Shown: piece by piece, positions 8,678-20,400 of the stretch | Position numbering within the stretch: position 1 is the first letter of the stretch | How the letters are laid out: each line of letters begins with the position of its first letter | Source of the DNA: Streptomyces sp. WMMC500 | GTDB lineage: Bacteria; Actinomycetota; Actinomycetes; Streptomycetales; Streptomycetaceae | Direction: 5' to 3' | Length of the DNA stretch: 64,000 nt | Assembly: GCF_027497195.1 (NCBI RefSeq) | Contig: NZ_CP114905.1 | Coordinates: 2,404,001 to 2,468,000 of the forward strand | Program-made: the position numbers and the translations under genes | The notes under the pieces: generated by a model | Told to the model about the DNA's origin: nothing | What the model saw: only the letters and a program-made list of their open reading frames with translations | Database searches by the model: none

Positions 8678-11488
8678 TCAGACCAGCGCGGACTGGAGCC
8701 GGGCGGCCAGTTCGCCGGCCTCGCGGTCGGCCAGCGGGTGGCCGGCGGGGTCGGTGACGTAGAAGGCGTCGACGGCGTTGGCGCCGAGGGTGCTGACGTA
8801 CGCGCCGCGCACCCGCACCCCGGCCGCCTCCAGCGCGCGGCCGATGCGGTGCAGCAGGCCGGGGGCGTCCTGGGCGCGTACCTCGATGACGGTGGCCACC
8901 TGGGAGCTGCCGGCCGCGACGGTCACGCGGGGCGGCGGCGCGGGGGTGCCGCGGCGGCGGGGGCGGTACGCCTTCTCCCGCTCGGCGAGACGGGCGGGGA
9001 CGTCGAGGGTGCCGTCGAGGACGCGCAGGAGGTCGGCGCGGAGGCGATCGGCGGCGGGGAGGGAGCCGAACTCGGCGGCCACGCGCCAGGTGAGGAGGAG
9101 GACGTGCGGGTCGGCGGGGTCCTGAGCGGCGGGCCGTCGTGCCGGGTCCTTCTCCCGCGGCGGCCCCGGCTCGTCGGCCACGCCCGCGGGCAGCCGCAGA
9201 GGGCGCAGCTCCGCGGTGCGTACGGTCAGCCGGTGCAGCGCCAGCACGCCGGCGAGCGCGGCCATCGCGTCCGGCCGCTCGGGGACGGCCACCAGCAGCT
9301 CCACGCCGAGTGGCAGGGCGCCGCCCCGGTCCGTACCGGCCGCGCCTTCCGCCTCCGCCGCCGGATGCGGCTCCTCGCTTCTGGCGCGCATCGTCAGCGC
9401 CGGTGCGCCCGTACGCCACGCCTCGACCGCCAGCCGCTCCTCCGCCGCCCCCGGCGCCCGCCCGGCCCGCTCCTCCGCCGTCGCGGCCGGTTCTCCGCTC
9501 TGGGCGGCGGCGACCCGCCTCGCCAGGTCGGCGACCAGCGAGGCCCGCCAGGTGCTCCAGGCCGCGGGGCCGGTGGCCAGCGCGTCGGCCTCGGTGAGGG
9601 CGTGCAGCAGCTCCAGCGTGCCGCGTCCGCCGACGGCGTCGGCCACGAGGCGTACGGTCGCGGGGTCGTCCAGGTCGCGGCGGGTGGCGGTCTCGACGAG
9701 CAGCAGGTGGTGGCGGACGAGAGCGGCGATGACGTCGACGTCGGCGGGCGGGAAGCCGATGCGGCGGGCCATGTCGCGGGCGATGGTCTCGCCGGTGACG
9801 CTGTGCCCGCCCGCGCCGTCCGGCCAGCCCTTGCCGATGTCGTGCAGGAGGGCGGCGACCAGCAGCAGGTCCGGCCGGCCGACGCGGCGGGTGAGCGCGG
9901 CGGCCCGTACCGCGGTCTCGACCAGGTGGCGGTCGACGGTCCAGCGGTGCACGGCGTTGCGCTGGGGGCGGCAGCGCACCCGCTCCCAGTCCGGCAGCAG
10001 CCGGGTGATGAACCCCTCCGCCTCCAGGCTCTCCCACACCGGCACCGTGGCCTCGCCGGCGCCGAGCAGCGTCACCAGTTGCTCGCGCGCCTCGTCGGGC
10101 CACGGTACGGGCAGCGGCGGCGCCTGCGCGGCCAGCAGCCGGACGGCGTGCAGCGACAGCGGCAGCCCCGCCTGCGCGGCGGCGGCAGCGGCGCGCAGCG
10201 GCAGCACGGGGTCGCGGGCGGGGCGGGCGGTACGGGCGAGGACGACCTCGCCGTCCTGCTCGACGACGCCGTCGGCCAGCGGGGTGCGCTCGGCGGGGCC
10301 GCGCTGGCCGGCGCCGCGCTGGCCGGCGCCGATGAGGTTGCGCAGGCGGGCGGCGCCGCGCCGGCCGCCGCGGGCGCGCAGGACGCGGTCGACCTCGCGC
10401 CAGGTGACGTCGGTGGCGTACGCCAGGGTGCGGGCGGCCTCGTAGACCTCGCGCAGCAGGGTGTCGGCGTCGAGCAGGCCGAGGGCGGCGGCGACCTGGT
10501 CCTGCTCCTGGAGGGCGAGGCGGTCGGTGGCGCGGCCGGTGGTCAGGTGCAGCACGTCGCGGGTGTCGAGGAGCCGGCCGCGGGCGCGGTCCAGGCCCTC
10601 GCGGGGAGCGTCGGCGAGCCAGGAGGCGGCGACGGCGCGCAGCGCGGTGGCGTCGCGGAGGCCGCCTCGGGCCTCCTTGAGGTCCGGCTCCAGCAGGAAC
10701 TGCAGCTCCCCGTGGCGCTCGGCGCGCTCCCGGCCCAGCTCGCGCAGCTCGGGGAGCCGGCGGACCGCGCGGTTGCGCCAGTCGGCGAAGACGGCGGTGC
10801 GCAGGGCGGAGGTGAGGGCGGCGTCGCCGGCGACGTGCCGGGCGTCGAGCAGACCGAGGCTGACCTTCAGGTCGTCGGCGGCGGTGCCGAGCGCCTCGGC
10901 GTGGGTGCGTACGGAGTGGTCGAGGGCCAGGCCCATGTCCCAGACGGGATACCAGAGCCGGTCGGCGAGCGCGGCGAGGGCGGCGGGCCGGAGGGAGCCG
11001 TCGTGGAGGAGAAGCAGGTCGAGATCGCTGCGGGGGGACAACTCCCCGCGCCCGTAGCCCCCGACGGCGACGAGGGCCACGCCGCGGGGTCCGCGGGGGC
11101 CGCGGGCGTCACCGGAGCCGCCGGGTCCGCCGGACCGGTGCACGGCGGTGGCGCCGTGCAGCAGGCCCGCGAGCCAGCGGTCGGTGGCCCGTGCCAGTGC
11201 GGTCCTGCGGGCCGCGCCGGTCTCGGTGCCCAGCAGGCGCACGCGGGCCGCGGCGTACGCTTCCTCGGCCTCCGCCGCGCCGGCGGCGGCGGGCTGCGGT
11301 ACGGAGTGCGCCGCGTCCCCCGCCGGCCGCCCGCCGTCCGCGCCCGCCGCCGGTACGAACCCGGCCGCGTCCGCGCCGCCGGGGCCGCGCGGCGGACCCT
11401 GCCGCACGCCCGTCGCCGTCCCGGCCGCGCGCTCCTCCGGCTCCCCGCCCCCGTGTGCGGGCTCGCGCCCGTGTCCGGTCTCCGTCAC
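8678..11488 (-). CDS. glnD: PII nucleotidyltransferase/deuridylylase GlnD
   Basis: 936 residues from GTG. Nitrogen sensor that modifies the PII protein encoded just upstream; in Streptomyces the modification is adenylylation (known). Nucleotidyltransferase motif GGYGRGELSPRSDLDLL at about 143-160. Central HD domain with LLVAALLHDIGKGWPDG and VRHHLLLVETA. Two C-terminal ACT domains, one starting near ELLVAVPERPDAM and the last VIEVRAQDAPGLLHRIGRAL, which sense glutamine in the family. Third gene of amtB-glnK-glnD; 85 bases separate it from glnK. Confidence 0.97.
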   Translation of the reverse strand: MTETGHGREPAHGGGEPEERAAGTATGVRQGPPRGPGGADAAGFVPAAGADGGRPAGDAAHSVPQPAAAGAAEAEEAYAAARVRLLGTETGAARRTALARATDRWLAGLLHGATAVHRSGGPGGSGDARGPRGPRGVALVAVGGYGRGELSPRSDLDLLLLHDGSLRPAALAALADRLWYPVWDMGLALDHSVRTHAEALGTAADDLKVSLGLLDARHVAGDAALTSALRTAVFADWRNRAVRRLPELRELGRERAERHGELQFLLEPDLKEARGGLRDATALRAVAASWLADAPREGLDRARGRLLDTRDVLHLTTGRATDRLALQEQDQVAAALGLLDADTLLREVYEAARTLAYATDVTWREVDRVLRARGGRRGAARLRNLIGAGQRGAGQRGPAERTPLADGVVEQDGEVVLARTARPARDPVLPLRAAAAAAQAGLPLSLHAVRLLAAQAPPLPVPWPDEAREQLVTLLGAGEATVPVWESLEAEGFITRLLPDWERVRCRPQRNAVHRWTVDRHLVETAVRAAALTRRVGRPDLLLVAALLHDIGKGWPDGAGGHSVTGETIARDMARRIGFPPADVDVIAALVRHHLLLVETATRRDLDDPATVRLVADAVGGRGTLELLHALTEADALATGPAAWSTWRASLVADLARRVAAAQSGEPAATAEERAGRAPGAAEERLAVEAWRTGAPALTMRARSEEPHPAAEAEGAAGTDRGGALPLGVELLVAVPERPDAMAALAGVLALHRLTVRTAELRPLRLPAGVADEPGPPREKDPARRPAAQDPADPHVLLLTWRVAAEFGSLPAADRLRADLLRVLDGTLDVPARLAEREKAYRPRRRGTPAPPPRVTVAAGSSQVATVIEVRAQDAPGLLHRIGRALEAAGVRVRGAYVSTLGANAVDAFYVTDPAGHPLADREAGELAARLQSALV

Positions 11489-11573
11489 CCACGTACTCCC
11501 GCCAGTTGGTCCGCCCCCGGCCGGCCCGCGTCGTCGCGGGGCCGGCCGCGGGCGGTGGTCGCCGACCGCGAGG

Positions 11574-13502
<1,929 letters not shown>

Positions 13503-14969
13503 TCAGCCGGCGGCTTCCACGGTCTCGGGCAGCTCGCGGGCGAGGCGGTCGGCCAGGTCGGCTACCTCGCCCACGGCGCCGTACTCGCGCACGGCGGTGT
13601 CGACGGTCTTCCGCAGCCGGGTGCTGACCCGCTCGGAGCGCACCTGGCGGGCGACGGTCAGCGCCTCGCCGGCGCACTGGGCGCACCGCTCGGGCTCCTC
13701 CTCCAGCAGGTGGACGGCGGCCAGGCCGACGAGGTTCAGCGCGTACGAGCGGCGGCGCTCGGCGTCGGCGGCGAACAGCTCGACGGCGCGGGCCATCACG
13801 GGCCGGGCGAGGGCGGCGTAGGTGGGGCTGCGGCCCGCGACGTAGGCGAGGTCGCGGTAGGAGTGCGCGTTCTCGCTGTGGAGTTCGGCCTCGGAGAAGA
13901 AGCGGATCCAGTCGGGCTCGGGGCGGCCGGGTTCGATCTCGGTGAAGCAGTCCTCGGCCATGCGCACGGCGCGGTGGCAGCGGTCCGGGCGGCCGAGGTT
14001 GGCGTACGCGCGCGCCTCCATCGCATACAGCATCGACTGCGTACGGGCCGTGGCGCTGTCGCGGCTGCCGTACTGCGCGAGGTGGATCAGCTCCAGGGCG
14101 TCGTCGGCGCGGCCGAGGTGGATCATCTGGCGGGCCATGCTGGACAGGACGTACGCGCCGAGCGGGCGGTCGCCGGCCTCCTTCGCGGCGTGCAGCGCGA
14201 GGACGAAGTACTTCTGGGCGGTGGGCTGGAGGCCCACGTCGTAGCTCATCCAGCCGCCGAGCTGGGAGAGTTCGGCGGTGATACGGAACAGCCGCGCGGC
14301 GACCGCGGGCGGATGCGGCTCCTGCAGCAGGTCGGTGATCTCGTGCAACTGCCCGACGACGGCCTTGCGGCGCAGCCCGCCGCCGCACTGGGCGTCCCAC
14401 TGGCGGAACTTGGCCGTGGCGGTCTCCAGCAGCTCCAGCTCGGGGCCGGAGAGGGCGAAGGGCGGGGCGCCGACGGGCGGCGCGGGCGCGGGGGGCTGCG
14501 CCAGCCAGCGCTGCATGGGCTCGACGAGGACGGGTCCGGCGGCGACGTTCAGCGAGGCGCCGAGGAAGCCGCGGCGGGCGAGCATGAGGTCGCTGCGCGA
14601 GAACTCGCTGATGTGCTCGACGGTTTCGGCGGCGTTCCACGGCAGGTCGATGCCGGAGACGGCGGGGCGGGGGCGGGCGGCGTGCAGCCCGAGCTGGTCG
14701 ACGCCGACGACGCAGCCGAAGCGCTCGGAGAGCAGGTCGGAGAGGATCTGCGGGATCGGCTCGCGCGGCTGCTCGCCGTCGAGCCAGCGGCGGACGCGGG
14801 AGGTGTCGGTGCTGATGTGGTGCGCGCCGAGCCGGCGGGCGCGGCGGTTGACCTGCCGGGCCAGCTCGCCCTTCGACCAGCCGCTGCGCAGGAACCAGGA
14901 AGTCAGCTCCCGGTTGGGACCCTTGCCCGCGCCGGTGGCGCCGGTCCGGCTGCCGCCCGTGCCGTCCAA
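13503..14969 (-). CDS. nsdA: NsdA, TPR-type negative regulator of differentiation
   Basis: 488 residues. Matches my recollection of NsdA, which represses sporulation and antibiotic production in Streptomyces coelicolor. The N-terminal segment ELTSWFLRSGWSKGELARQ and STDTSRVRRWLDGEQPREP resembles an HTH region. The rest is helical and TPR-like (QWDAQCGGGLRRKAVVGQLHE, QPTAQKYFVLALHAAKEAGD, YALNLVGLAAVHLL). The TTG at 14969 gives LDGTGGSRTG, similar to the known N-terminus; no better start follows. Divergent from the primase/polymerase-like gene across 416 bases. Confidence 0.9.
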   Translation of the reverse strand: MDGTGGSRTGATGAGKGPNRELTSWFLRSGWSKGELARQVNRRARRLGAHHISTDTSRVRRWLDGEQPREPIPQILSDLLSERFGCVVGVDQLGLHAARPRPAVSGIDLPWNAAETVEHISEFSRSDLMLARRGFLGASLNVAAGPVLVEPMQRWLAQPPAPAPPVGAPPFALSGPELELLETATAKFRQWDAQCGGGLRRKAVVGQLHEITDLLQEPHPPAVAARLFRITAELSQLGGWMSYDVGLQPTAQKYFVLALHAAKEAGDRPLGAYVLSSMARQMIHLGRADDALELIHLAQYGSRDSATARTQSMLYAMEARAYANLGRPDRCHRAVRMAEDCFTEIEPGRPEPDWIRFFSEAELHSENAHSYRDLAYVAGRSPTYAALARPVMARAVELFAADAERRRSYALNLVGLAAVHLLEEEPERCAQCAGEALTVARQVRSERVSTRLRKTVDTAVREYGAVGEVADLADRLARELPETVEAAG

Positions 14970-15385
14970 CTCCTACGCCCCCATCCCGCCTCGGCCGTCG
15001 TGATGCCCCGGATTATCCCCGGAACCGAGGCCCCCGAAGCCCGGTGGGAATTCCTGCAGTTGGCATATCCACGTGTCGCATGCCGCCGCCGTCGACACCG
15101 AAAGTAATCCTACGATCACCGTTTCGCGACCGGGATCCCGGAATCGCCACCATTCGCCACCCCTACGAGTGAACACCGTGCGACGGACACGCGGTTGACT
15201 TGACGAGGGACGACACCGCAGCGGGGGTGAGGGCGCTCGGCAGGGCGCGCGCCGCGAGCCACGCTACCCCCTGGCGCGCCAGCACACCCCGGACACACCT
15301 CCCAGACAACACAGTGTTACCAGCAGACTGCTGTGAGTGAGGCGAGCGGAGTAACCAACCGCGGCGGCGAGCAGTTGGAGGGGGC
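14970..15385. other. Divergent intergenic region nsdA / primase-polymerase-like gene
   Basis: No gene seen. It should hold both promoters. Visible: a TTGACTTGACG run near 15192 that could be a plus-strand -35, and the 13-base palindrome CAGCAGACTGCTG at 15321-15333. A strong ribosome site (GGAGGGGGC) precedes the plus-strand start. Confidence 0.5.
15321..15333. promoter_or_regulatory. 13-base palindrome, possible operator
   Basis: CAGCAG-A-CTGCTG, perfect two-fold symmetry, 53 bases upstream of the plus-strand gene. It could be a repressor site; inference only. Confidence 0.3.
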
Positions 15386-16075
15386 ATGGGTTTCACGATC
15401 GGCGGCATCCGCGGCCGACGCGACATCGGATCCGTCCGGCGCGCCCGTACGTCCGCCGGCAACGCGCTGACGGCGGTGGCGGAGTACACCGGGCTGTGGG
15501 GCTGGGACGTGCTGCCCGGCGCGCCCCTCGTGCGCGCCCCCGGCGGCGGGCGCGTCTGCGCGTGCGCGCGGGGAGCCGCCTGCCCCGCCCCCGGCGAGCA
15601 TCCGCTGCCGGACGCCCGCCCGGTCCCCGCCGGTACGCCGCTGGACGAGGTGACGGACGCCTGGGCGGGGACGCCGGGGGCCGCGGTGCTGCTGCCGGTG
15701 GGCCGGTCGTTCGACGCGCTGGAGGTCAGCGCCGTCGCCGGGCGCCGGGCGCTGCCCCGGCTGGAGCGCCTGGGGCTGCCGCTCGGCCCCGTCTGCGCCG
15801 CCCCGGACGGGCGGGCGCACTTCTTCGTCGCGCCCGGCGCCGCCGCGGAGCTGCCCCGGCTGCTGTACCGCATGGGATGGGACGGCGCCCGGCTCGACCT
15901 GCGCTGCCTCGGCCGCGGCGCCCATCTGCTCGCCCCGCCCTGCGATCTGCGCGGCCTCGGCCCGGTGCGCTGGCTGCGCCCGCCGACGCTGGACACGGCG
16001 GGCGGCCCGCCGCCGGCCCGGCTGCTGCTGGGCACGCTGGCGTACGCGCAGAGCGCCTGGCTGCGCTCGGGCTGA
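15386..16075 (+). CDS. Bifunctional DNA primase/polymerase-like (prim-pol) domain protein
   Basis: 229 residues. Streptomyces proteins of this type, divergent from nsdA, carry a primase/polymerase N-terminal-like domain. Typical segments: ALTAVAEYTGLWGWDVLPGA, a Cys-rich insertion (RVCACARGAACP) followed by GEHPLPD, and VLLPVGRSFDALEV. I see no helicase partner domain, so the protein is a stand-alone, probably degenerate, prim-pol domain. The ATG has GGAGGGGGC just upstream. Convergent with ftsY. A role in replication is not established. Confidence 0.8.
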   Translation: MGFTIGGIRGRRDIGSVRRARTSAGNALTAVAEYTGLWGWDVLPGAPLVRAPGGGRVCACARGAACPAPGEHPLPDARPVPAGTPLDEVTDAWAGTPGAAVLLPVGRSFDALEVSAVAGRRALPRLERLGLPLGPVCAAPDGRAHFFVAPGAAAELPRLLYRMGWDGARLDLRCLGRGAHLLAPPCDLRGLGPVRWLRPPTLDTAGGPPPARLLLGTLAYAQSAWLRSG

Positions 16076-16081
16076 CCCGCC

Positions 16082-16100
16082 GCCCGCGCACCGCGCGGGC
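16082..16100. terminator. Terminator between convergent prim-pol gene and ftsY
   Basis: GCCCGCGC, a 3-base loop and GCGCGGGC form an 8-bp stem 6 bases after the plus-strand stop. It can work for both directions. Confidence 0.6.
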
Positions 16101-16193
16101 CCGGCGCCGTACCGCACCAGGCCCTTACGGACCTCGGCCCGGCCGGGGGCTCCGTCGCGGGTCGGACCGGTCAGCCCGGTCGGACCCGTCGGC

Positions 16194-17411
16194 TCAGTCG
16201 CCGATCAGCGCGTCCACGAACGCCTCGGGCTCGAACGGCGCCAGGTCGTCCGCGCCCTCGCCCAGGCCCACGAGCTTGACCGGCACGCCCAGCTCCCGCT
16301 GCACCGCGATCACGATGCCGCCCTTGGCCGTCCCGTCCAGCTTCGTCAGCACCAGCCCGGTGATGTCCACGACCTCCGCGAAGACCCGCGCCTGCACCAG
16401 CCCGTTCTGCCCGGTCGTGGCGTCCAGCACGAGCAGCACCTCGCCGACCGGCCCATGCTTCTCCACCACCCGCTTGACCTTGCCCAGCTCGTCCATGAGC
16501 CCGGTCTTGGTGTGCAGCCGCCCGGCCGTGTCGATGAGCGCCACGTCGGCGCCCTCGTCGATGGCCTCCTTCACCGCGTCGTACGCGACGGACGCGGGGT
16601 CTCCGGCCTCGGGCCCGCGCACGGTACGGGCGCCGACCCGCTCTCCCCAGGTCTGAAGCTGGTCCGCGGCGGCGGCCCGGAAGGTGTCCGCCGCGCCCAG
16701 CACCACGGACTTGCCGTCCGCGACCAGCACCCGGGCGAGCTTGCCGGTGGTCGTGGTCTTGCCGGTGCCGTTCACGCCGACGACCAGCACGATGCCCGGC
16801 ACCTCCCCGCCCTCGGGGCCGACGGACTCGGCGGTGTCCAGCGTCCGGTCCGCCTCCGTGCCGACGAGCGCGAGCAGCTCCTCGCGCAGCAGCGCGCGCA
16901 GCTCCTCGGGCGTGCGCGTACCGAGGACCTTGACGCGCTCGCGCAGCCGCTCCACCAGCTCCTGCGTCGGCTGCACGCCGACGTCGGCGGTCAGCAGGGT
17001 GTCCTCGATCTCCTCCCAGGTGTCCTCGTCGAGGTGTTCGCGGGAGAGGAGGCCGAGGAGGCCCTTGCCGAGCGAGTTCTGCGAGCGGGCCAGCCGGGCG
17101 CGCAGCCGTACGAGCCGGCCCGCGGACGGCGCGGGGACCTCCAGCTCCAGAGCCGGCGGCTCGGCGACGGCGGTGCCGGTGGCGGCGCCGGCCGCGGGCT
17201 CGCCCGGCAGGTCCACCTCCTCGATGGTCCTGCGCTGCTCGTCGCCCGGCTCCCCCGCCTCCTCGCCGACCTGCGGCTCCGCGGGGGTCCTGATCTCGGG
17301 TGACGGCGGCGCCGGGGGTACCTGCTTCCGGCGGCGGGAGCCGACGACCAGGCCGCCCGCGGCGAGGACTGCGACGACGGCGATGGCGATGACGATGAGG
17401 ATGATGTCCAT
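16194..17411 (-). CDS. ftsY: SRP receptor FtsY
   Basis: 405 residues. Membrane receptor GTPase for the SRP-ribosome complex. One N-terminal membrane helix (IILIVIAIAVVAVLAAGGL, residues 3-21) is followed by an acidic/Ala-Pro linker and the NG domain: VGVNGTGKTTTTGKLA, ADTFRAAAADQL, DTAGRLHTK, LTKLDGTAKGG. Actinobacterial FtsY has such an N-terminal anchor. The ATG has AGGTGG in place. It follows smc in the same direction, and ffh lies further downstream. Confidence 0.98.
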   Translation of the reverse strand: MDIILIVIAIAVVAVLAAGGLVVGSRRRKQVPPAPPSPEIRTPAEPQVGEEAGEPGDEQRRTIEEVDLPGEPAAGAATGTAVAEPPALELEVPAPSAGRLVRLRARLARSQNSLGKGLLGLLSREHLDEDTWEEIEDTLLTADVGVQPTQELVERLRERVKVLGTRTPEELRALLREELLALVGTEADRTLDTAESVGPEGGEVPGIVLVVGVNGTGKTTTTGKLARVLVADGKSVVLGAADTFRAAAADQLQTWGERVGARTVRGPEAGDPASVAYDAVKEAIDEGADVALIDTAGRLHTKTGLMDELGKVKRVVEKHGPVGEVLLVLDATTGQNGLVQARVFAEVVDITGLVLTKLDGTAKGGIVIAVQRELGVPVKLVGLGEGADDLAPFEPEAFVDALIGD

Positions 17412-17493
17412 AACGCCACCTAGTATCGCCCGCCCGCGCGGTCCTCGCGGTACCCCTCCCGCTTCCGGCCCGTACGGCGGGGGCAGCGGTCGC

Positions 17494-20400
17494 TCAGTTC
17501 AGCCGCTGGCTGATCACCTTCGAGACGCCGTCGCCCTGCATGGAGACGCCGTAGAGGACGTCGGCGACCTCCATCGTGCGCTTCTGGTGCGTGATCACGA
17601 TGAGCTGCGAGGTGCGCTGCAGCTCCTGCATCAGCCGCACCAGGCGCTGCAGGTTGGTGTCGTCGAGCGCGGCCTCGACCTCGTCCATCACGTAGAACGG
17701 GCTCGGCCGGGCCATGAAGATCGCCACCAGCATCGCCACCGCCGTCAGCGACCGCTCGCCGCCGGACAGCAGCGACAGCCGCTTGACCTTCTTGCCGGGC
17801 GGGCGCGCCTCCACCTCCACGCCGGTGTTCAGCATGTCGTCCGGGTCGGTGAGGATCAGCCGGCCCTCGCCGCCGGGGAAGAGGCGGGAGAAGACGCCCT
17901 CGAACTCGCGGGCGGTGTCGTGGAAGGCGTCGGTGAAGACCTGCTCGACGCGCTCGTCGACCTCCTTGACCACCTGGAGCAGGTCCGCGCGGGTGCGCTT
18001 GAGGTCGTCGAGCTGCTCGGTGAGGAACTTGTGCCGCTCCTCCAGCGCCGCGAACTCCTCCAGCGCCAGCGGGTTGACCTTGCCGAGCTTGGTGTATGCG
18101 CGCTCGGCCGCCTTGAGCCGCTTCTCCTGTTCCGCGCGGACGTACGGCCGCGGCCGGTTGCGCGGGTGGTCGGGGTCCTCGGGCAGTTCCTCGCCCTCCG
18201 CGGGCAGCGACGGCGGCACGAGCTGGTCGGGACCGTACTCCGCCACCAGGTCGGCCGGCTCGACGCCCAGCTCCTCCAGCGCCCGGCCCTCGAGCTGCTC
18301 GATGCGCAGCCGCTTCTCTGCGCCCAGCACCTCGCCGCGGTGGACGGAGTCCGTCAGCTTGTCCAGCTCGTCGGCCAGCTCGCGGGAGAGCCGGCGCTGC
18401 CGGGCCAGCTCCTGCTCGCGCTCGGCGCGGGCCCGCTCGGCGGCGGCGCGCTCCTCCTCGGCGCGGGCAAGGGAGACCTCGACGTGTGCGAGGAGCTGCC
18501 GGGCGCCGGCGGCGACGGCGGTGGCGACGGCCGCCTCGTGCCGCAGCCGGGCGCGGCGGCGCTCGGCGCGGGCGCGGGCCTCGCGCTCGGCGCGGGCGGC
18601 GCGGTCGAGTCCGTCCGCGCGGCCGGCGAGGCCCTTCACGCGCTCCTCGTGGGTACGGACCTGGAGCCTGGCCTCCATCTCGGTCTGCCGGGCGTTGGCG
18701 CCGTCGGCGGCGAGCCGGTCGCGTACGGAGGTGTCCGAGCCGGATCCGTCGTCGTCCGCGGTGTCGGCCTCCTCCTCAGCCGTCTCCAACTGCGCCGCCA
18801 GCTCCTCCGCCTCCGCGCCCGCCCGGGCCAGGGCCTCCTCGGCGCGGGCCGCCGCGGCGGCGCTGCGCTCGGCCTCGCCGGCGGCGGCGCGGGCCTGCCC
18901 GGCGAGCCGGCCCAGCTCGCCGGCGACGCGGGACCTCTCGCGGTCCGCGGCGCTGCGCCGGCCGCCCAGCTCCTCGACGAGCGCGGCGCACTCGGCGCGG
19001 CGGGCGACGGCCGCCTCCTGCCGTTCGCCCAGCCGCGCGCAGCGGGCGTCCAGCTCGGTCAGCTCGGCCGCCGCCTCGTCGACGGACGCCTGCACCTCCA
19101 GCAGGCTGGGGGCACCGGCGGAGCCGCCGTGGGCGAAGTGGCCGCCGAAGACGTCGCCTTCCGCGGTGACGGCGGTCAGCTCGGGCCGCGCGGAGACCAG
19201 GTCTTCGGCGTCCTCCAGCGTGCCGACGCAGACGGTACGGGTCAGCAGCCGGCGCACGGCGGGCAGCAGTTGGTCGGGGCCGGTGACCAGGGCGGCCAGG
19301 TGGCGGGCGCCGGGCGGGAGCGGACCGTCGGGCTGCGGCTCGTACGGGGCGTCGCCCAGGAGCAGAGCGGCGCGGCCCGCGTCGTGCTTGCGCAGCAGCC
19401 GCAGCGCGTCGGCCGCGGCGGCGGGGCCGGTGACGGCGAGGGCATCGGCGGCGGCGCCGAGCGCGGCGGCGACGGCGACCTCGTACCCGGGGGCGACGGT
19501 GAGGAGTTCGGCGGCCGGGCCGAGCACGCCGGTGAGCTTGTCGCGGGCCTGGAGCAGGGTGCCGGTGCCGTCCTTGCGGCGCAGGCCCAGGGCGAGCGCG
19601 TCGCGGCGGGCGGTGGTGGCGGCGCGCGCCCGCTCGGCCTCGGCGGCGTCGTCGCGGGCGGCGGTCAGCTCGGCCTCGGCGGCCTTGAGGGCGCTCTTCG
19701 CCGCCTCCTGCTCGGCGGCCAGTGCCCCGTCGTCGCCGGCCAGCCCGTCGACCTCGGCCTTCAGCGTGTCGTACGCCTCCTGCGCGGCGGCGGCGCGCTC
19801 CTCGGCCTCGTCGCGCGCGGTGGCGAGCCGGTCGATCTCGGCCTGCGCGGAGGCGGCGCGGCCGCGGGCGGCGGTGACCTTGCCGCTGAGCCGGGCGAGC
19901 CGTTCGCGGCGGTCGGCGAGGGCGCGGGCGGCGTCCTTCAGCCGGCGCTCCTCGGCGGCGAGTTCGCGCTCCAGTTCGGCACGGTGGGCGACGGTGTCCT
20001 CCAGTGCCCGTTCCGCGGCCTCCAGGGCGGCTTCCAGCTCGGCCTCCTGCCGGCGGATGCGCTCGGCCTCGCGCTCCAGGTCTTCCGGGTCGCGCCCGCG
20101 GCGCTCCTCCTCGGGTCCGGCGGTGGCGTGCTTGGCGCGGGCGTCGGCGAGGCTGACGGTGCCGCGGACCCGCTCGGCGAGCTGGCCGAGTTCGTGCCAG
20201 GCGCCCTGCGCCTCGGTGAGCCGCGGGGTGAGGGCGCGTACCTGCTCCTCCAGGGCGGATTCACGGGTGCGGGCGGCGGTCAGCTCGGCCTCGGTGGCTT
20301 CCTTGCGTTCCTTCAGCGCGGCTTCGTCGGCGATCTCGGCGGAGAGGGCCGCGCGCTGGCTGACGAGGTCGTCGGCGAGCAGCCGCAGCCGGGCGTCGCG

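Noticed and set aside
14973..15176. 67-codon frame on the minus strand upstream of nsdA
   Set aside because: No ribosome site, unusual composition, and it covers the expected nsdA promoter; treated as leader DNA.
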